Source: Bacillus sp. ISL-18
GTDB taxonomy: Bacteria; Bacillota; Bacilli; Bacillales; Cytobacillaceae
Direction of reading: 5' to 3'
NCBI RefSeq assembly: GCF_018613415.1
Contig: NZ_JAGGQG010000006.1
Location: 354,201 to 418,200 of the forward strand
DNA: 64,000 nt
Position numbers and translations under genes: made by a program. Positions 61,013-64,000 of the stretch are shown here, piece after piece. The notes under the pieces are model-generated. The model saw only the letters and a program-made list of their open reading frames with translations. It ran no database searches and was not told where the DNA came from. Each line of letters opens with the position of its first letter. Within the stretch, counting starts at the first letter, position 1.

Positions 61013-62971
61013 TTAATCGTCCAAACAATGCATATAAGCTTCCGCTTGATCCCATGTAATGGAATAGTTTTGTCCTTTCGAACAGAAAATGGATGTCGAG
61101 GTGTATTCCGGATCGGCATCCTTATTATATTGAAATCTTTCAATGACTTCTTTCTGGTTATGGCATGGATAATAGCCACCAACTACTAGATTCAGGCTTC
61201 CTTTCCCTTGAGTAAGGGAAGCAAACTTAGGGCCATAGTTCATAAAGGTGGCAACCGGTACTTTTCCAGTTAGAAAAACTTTGTTTCCCTCTGTAATTGG
61301 CGTGTGAAAGCTGCCATGAGCTTGTTGAAGATCTGTCAGAACCTTACCCATATGATCTAAATCTACTTTTATCTTAAAAAAGTAAAATGGTTCAAGCAAG
61401 ACGTTTTCCGCTTTTTCTAAACCTTGCCGCAATGCACGATAGGCTGCCTCTCGAAAGTCGCCGCCAGAAGTATGTTTGTTATGGGCTCTACCGGTAACAA
61501 GTGTGATTTGAATATCTGTGAGAGGGGAACCAGTTAATATCCCATGATGTTCTCTTTCAAATAAATGCGATTGAATGGTATTTTGGGTTCCAACCGTCAG
61601 GTGATCTGTGTGGCAGATGCTTTCAAAGAAGGTGCCGCTATTTCTTTGAGCAGACTCAAGTTTAAGATGGACTTCAGCATAATGTCCTAATGGTTCAAAA
61701 TGGCCGTACCCCATAACCACTGAATCAATTGTTTCTTTATATAATATTTCTGGTTCTCCGAAATGGACGTTAAGGTTAAACCGTTCCTTCACCACTTGCT
61801 GGAGGACCTCGAGTTGAATGATCCCCATTACATGAATATGAATTTCCTGTGACCGTTCTTCCCATGTAACGTTAAGTGCTGGATCTTCAGCGTTAAGGAT
61901 ATTAAAAAAACGTAAGACTTCTTTTACATTGAAGCTGGAGTCATGAATTACTTTGGATTTCAAGGCTGAGATCATTTCAAAATTTGCTTTTTTCATTAAA
62001 GCACCTAATCCATCTCCGGACGAAGCTTCAGTGAGACCTGTTACAGCAAATAAGTCTCCTGCCTCAACATGCTCAACAGTTTGAAATTTAGTACCGTTGT
62101 AAACTCTTATTTGGGTTATTTTTTCACGAACAATTTTGTCTTGTGATTTATAGGTTATTTCGTTGCGCACTTTTAATGTTCCGCTTAAAGCTTTAATAAA
62201 TGTAATTCTCGATCCTTTTTCATCATAGCGAATTTTATAGACAGTTCCTGCAAAAGCTTTCTCATTGTTAAAACTAGTTTCGGTCACTTGGTTGACTTTT
62301 TCCAAAAGATTCTCGATACCGGTTCCCTGAAGGGCCGAACCGTATGTACAAGGGAAAATTTGATTGTTTCTAAAGAGTGTTTTCATGGTACTGAACCAAA
62401 AATCAGGATGATATCCGTCTTCCATGTATGTATTTAATAAGTCTTCATCTCGTTCTGCGATACATTCAATCAGTTCTTCACTCATATTATTCTGAATCAA
62501 CGTATTTGTAATATCACAAACATCCTTTGTTAATTGGGTTCGAATTTCTTCTATTATTTTTTGTGGATCTGCACCAACTCGGTCTATTTTATTAATAAAG
62601 AAAAACGTTGGGATCTTATGCTGTTGGAGAAGCCTCCAAACGGTTTCTGTGTGTCCTTCGATTCCTTCTACGGCACTTACAATAATAATGGCAATATCCA
62701 TCACCTGAATAGACCGTTCCATTTCAGGAGAAAAGTCGACATGTCCAGGTGTATCAATTAAGTAATAGGTCGAACCCATATAAGTGAATATCGCTTGATC
62801 AGCAAAAACAGTTATTCCTCTTTGCTTTTCAATTTCATGGGTATCCATAAAGGTATCTTTATGATCGACCCGGCCTTTATGTCTGATGGTATTTGTATAG
62901 TAAAGCAATTGCTCAGCCAATGTTGTCTTACCTGCATCGACATGAGCAAACAATCCAATTGTTTTTTTCAT
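61013..62971 (-). CDS. TetM/TetO-like translation factor GTPase
   Basis: The 652-residue protein has an EF-G-type GTPase domain with G1 AHVDAGKT (9-16), G2/G3 RGITVFAD and DTPGHVDF, G4 NKID, then the EF-G-like domains II-V including HNKHTSGGDFREAAYRAL, which is the conserved domain IV segment of ribosomal protection proteins. It is related to TetM/TetO, which remove tetracycline from the ribosome, and its length is similar. The C-terminal 60 residues differ (cysteines in GYYPCHNQ and SIFCSKGQN). Whether it protects against tetracycline or has another ribosome role cannot be told. It is a chromosomal single gene starting behind GAGGTT. Confidence 0.85.
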   Translation of the reverse strand: MKKTIGLFAHVDAGKTTLAEQLLYYTNTIRHKGRVDHKDTFMDTHEIEKQRGITVFADQAIFTYMGSTYYLIDTPGHVDFSPEMERSIQVMDIAIIIVSAVEGIEGHTETVWRLLQQHKIPTFFFINKIDRVGADPQKIIEEIRTQLTKDVCDITNTLIQNNMSEELIECIAERDEDLLNTYMEDGYHPDFWFSTMKTLFRNNQIFPCTYGSALQGTGIENLLEKVNQVTETSFNNEKAFAGTVYKIRYDEKGSRITFIKALSGTLKVRNEITYKSQDKIVREKITQIRVYNGTKFQTVEHVEAGDLFAVTGLTEASSGDGLGALMKKANFEMISALKSKVIHDSSFNVKEVLRFFNILNAEDPALNVTWEERSQEIHIHVMGIIQLEVLQQVVKERFNLNVHFGEPEILYKETIDSVVMGYGHFEPLGHYAEVHLKLESAQRNSGTFFESICHTDHLTVGTQNTIQSHLFEREHHGILTGSPLTDIQITLVTGRAHNKHTSGGDFREAAYRALRQGLEKAENVLLEPFYFFKIKVDLDHMGKVLTDLQQAHGSFHTPITEGNKVFLTGKVPVATFMNYGPKFASLTQGKGSLNLVVGGYYPCHNQKEVIERFQYNKDADPEYTSTSIFCSKGQNYSITWDQAEAYMHCLDD

Positions 62972-63040
62972 GGTGTAACCTCACAAAATCAAAGCAATTT
63001 TAGTTCTATTATATCAAATCAAGTGAAAGACTCTATTAAA

Positions 63041-63067
63041 AAGACCAAATCTTATTGACTTGGTCTT
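63041..63067 (-). terminator. terminator of the CotF pair (right copy)
   Basis: On the minus strand AAGACCAA pairs with TTGGTCTT and a T run follows. Confidence 0.85.
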
Positions 63068-63079
63068 CGCCGATTTTAT

Positions 63080-63391
63080 TTATTGTTGTTGCTGTTGCTG
63101 CTGTAAGTTTATTGCTGTTTGTGAAGCTTGGATGTCCATCTCTAATTGTCTAGACATGTCATCTGGATAATAATAGCCTTTTGAAATCATGTAATTAGAA
63201 ATTTGTTCATGAGTTTTGATTGCATCATTTAGGTATTGTGTTAAAGTATCTCTTACTTCCTTAGTTGATGTTTCTGTAATGGCAAGAGCAAGATTTTTAA
63301 TTCCTGATTTTGCTGAGATTAAAAAATCGGTCGCAATCACTTGGTCAGTCATTCCGCCCATCCCCGCCATATTTTGCATTGTCTGATTCAT
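63080..63391 (-). CDS. CotF family spore coat protein
   Basis: The 103-residue protein has a methionine- and glycine-rich start (MNQTMQNMAGMGGM), a CotF domain with ATDFLISAKSGIKNLALAI and the helix-turn with KGYYYPDDMSRQLEMD, and a glutamine run at the end. An earlier GTG (63403) has no ribosome binding site, while AGAGGTG is spaced for the ATG at 63391, which lies one base after the stop of the partner gene. Same design as 29883-30522. Confidence 0.85.
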   Translation of the reverse strand: MNQTMQNMAGMGGMTDQVIATDFLISAKSGIKNLALAITETSTKEVRDTLTQYLNDAIKTHEQISNYMISKGYYYPDDMSRQLEMDIQASQTAINLQQQQQQQ

Positions 63392-63392
63392 T

Positions 63393-63599
63393 TTATTGGA
63401 CACCTCTATTCGTAATAAATTCTTGTAAACGTTGAACCTGCTGCTTAGTTGCTGTTACATCTGCATTCAGGATGTTCCCTAATTCCTGGTCTTGAACAAG
63501 TGCTCCCATTGCTGTAGCTTTGGTTAAGCATAAGTTTTTAAACATTAATAACTCATGAATTTCATGTGTCTCATGAAGTCCCATATATTTTGTTTCCAT
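63393..63599 (-). CDS. Small spore-coat-associated protein (CotF partner)
   Basis: The 68-residue protein starts at the ATG at 63599, placed behind AAAGGGGTG; a GTG 18 bases earlier is less suitable. It holds ferritin-like helices (HETHEIHELLMFKNLCLTKA, 20 residues, and KQQVQRLQEFI). Encoded immediately before a CotF gene, it is likely its structural partner in the spore coat, as with 30256-30522. Confidence 0.75.
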   Translation of the reverse strand: METKYMGLHETHEIHELLMFKNLCLTKATAMGALVQDQELGNILNADVTATKQQVQRLQEFITNRGVQ

Positions 63600-63795
63600 T
63601 GATTTCACCCCTTTCACACCTAGTTATCATTTGCGTTTTATTGAACTTAAATGATTAGAAAAAAGTGGTACCGCTTTCGATTCCGTTTATGGAAAAAACT
63701 GTTATTGAAACAAGGGTATAGAGATGTTATTATAAGTAAGCTTTCTCGTGAGACAACGTATTTAACACTCACGAAGCATTGAAAAAAACTTTCTA

Positions 63796-63824
63796 TTGTT
63801 TTGAAACACACAATGTGTTAAGAT
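63796..63824 (+). promoter_or_regulatory. rRNA operon promoter P1
   Basis: TTGTTT (63796-63801), 17 bases, TAAGAT (63819-63824), followed by GTCGCTCTT. It is the upstream member of a tandem pair before an rRNA operon. Confidence 0.6.
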
Positions 63825-63882
63825 AGGAAAGTCGCTCTTCCAAAGAGTGGGTAAGTCAATCGAAATTGGAAATAATTGATGA

Positions 63883-63911
63883 TTGATAGATTGTTAGAAA
63901 TGCGATAAGAT
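63883..63911 (+). promoter_or_regulatory. rRNA operon promoter P2
   Basis: TTGATA (63883-63888), 17 bases, TAAGAT (63906-63911), followed by CTGTCGCTTTT. Same -10 as P1 and a similar downstream segment, as expected for tandem rrn promoters. Confidence 0.75.
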
Positions 63912-64000
63912 AGTATTCCTGTCGCTTTTGGTGACATTGTTCTTTGAAAACTAAACAAACAAAAACGTCAACAAACAATAAATTATCACGTTTCTTCTAT
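63912..64000 (+). other. leader of an rRNA operon (16S gene expected right of the window)
   Basis: TGTTCTTTGAAAACTAAAC at about 63938-63956 is the boxA-type antitermination element and leader found just before 16S rRNA in Bacillus. The 16S sequence itself is not reached, so no rRNA gene is annotated. The rest of 63600-63795 shows only the upstream side of the coat gene. Confidence 0.85.

Noticed and set aside
63665..63674. GTGGTACCGC, a T-box core look-alike
   Set aside because: There is no stem I, specifier or terminator around it, and the region is only the upstream side of a coat gene. It is taken as chance.
1..64000. Mobile elements, prophage, CRISPR arrays, tRNA genes
   Set aside because: I looked for transposase-like proteins, terminal repeats, evenly spaced short repeats and tRNA-like T-loop sequences and saw none that hold up by eye.

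Overview
The window looks like chromosomal DNA of a low-G+C, endospore-forming member of the Bacillaceae (Bacillus or Neobacillus type). The evidence is the Bacillus-style ribosome binding sites with frequent TTG and GTG starts, spore-associated families (CotF-type coat proteins, a YjcZ-type glycine-rich peptide, DUF3231, DUF3189, YIEGIA, a SpoIIM-family protein), a proline T-box leader on proBA, and a Bacillus-type rRNA leader at the right edge. I see no transposase, integrase, prophage, CRISPR array or tRNA. This is mostly core and lineage-typical chromosome with short operons separated by hairpin terminators.

Layout. 1-8.2 kb: the tail of an FAD monooxygenase, T-box-controlled proBA, a nuclease-helicase fusion, and a ferrous iron operon feoA-feoB in which FeoB is split into a GTPase and a permease. 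8.2-19.1 kb: small conserved proteins, an alpha/beta hydrolase, an XRE-cupin regulator divergent from a hydrolase-DoxX-extradiol dioxygenase operon (quinone/aromatic detoxification type), an LLM flavin oxidoreductase, a GH18 glycosidase, trhO and pepF. 19.3-26.1 kb: a membrane-protein cluster with DUF4129, DUF4350, a MoxR ATPase, DUF58, a SpoIIM-family protein and an RDD protein. 26.2-32.4 kb: a GNAT enzyme, an alcohol/aldehyde dehydrogenase operon, a CotF coat pair and a GMC oxidoreductase.

32.6-46 kb is rich in small and poorly known genes: YjcZ-like, DUF3189, a Gmad2 lipoprotein, DUF3231, three CBO0543-type membrane proteins, DUF421, an FbpA-like peptide, a FluC/CrcB fluoride channel pair, DoxX, YIEGIA with its small partner, a MocR regulator, and a lipoprotein-polysaccharide deacetylase pair. 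46-54.6 kb: a DedA protein fused to a degenerate PAP2 domain, the nirB-nirD-transporter-sumT nitrite reduction operon, a serine hydrolase and a second DUF3231 gene. 54.6-64 kb: TauE exporter divergent from an Rrf2 regulator, a third DUF3231 gene broken by one stop codon, an MFS pump, an aldo/keto reductase, a TetM-like GTPase, a second CotF coat pair, and tandem promoters plus leader of an rRNA operon whose 16S gene should begin just past the window.

Functional links visible in the sequence: NirB/NirD need siroheme and the operon carries its own uroporphyrinogen methyltransferase and nitrite channel; the XRE-cupin regulator faces the detoxification operon over palindromes that overlap its promoter; MoxR/DUF58/DUF4350/DUF4129 are translationally coupled and probably work as one membrane-associated chaperone or assembly machine. 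No completely new system can be proved from sequence alone. The best candidates for follow-up are the MoxR-DUF58-SpoIIM-RDD locus, the degenerate DedA-PAP2 fusion, the orphan TetM-like GTPase and several unlisted small genes.
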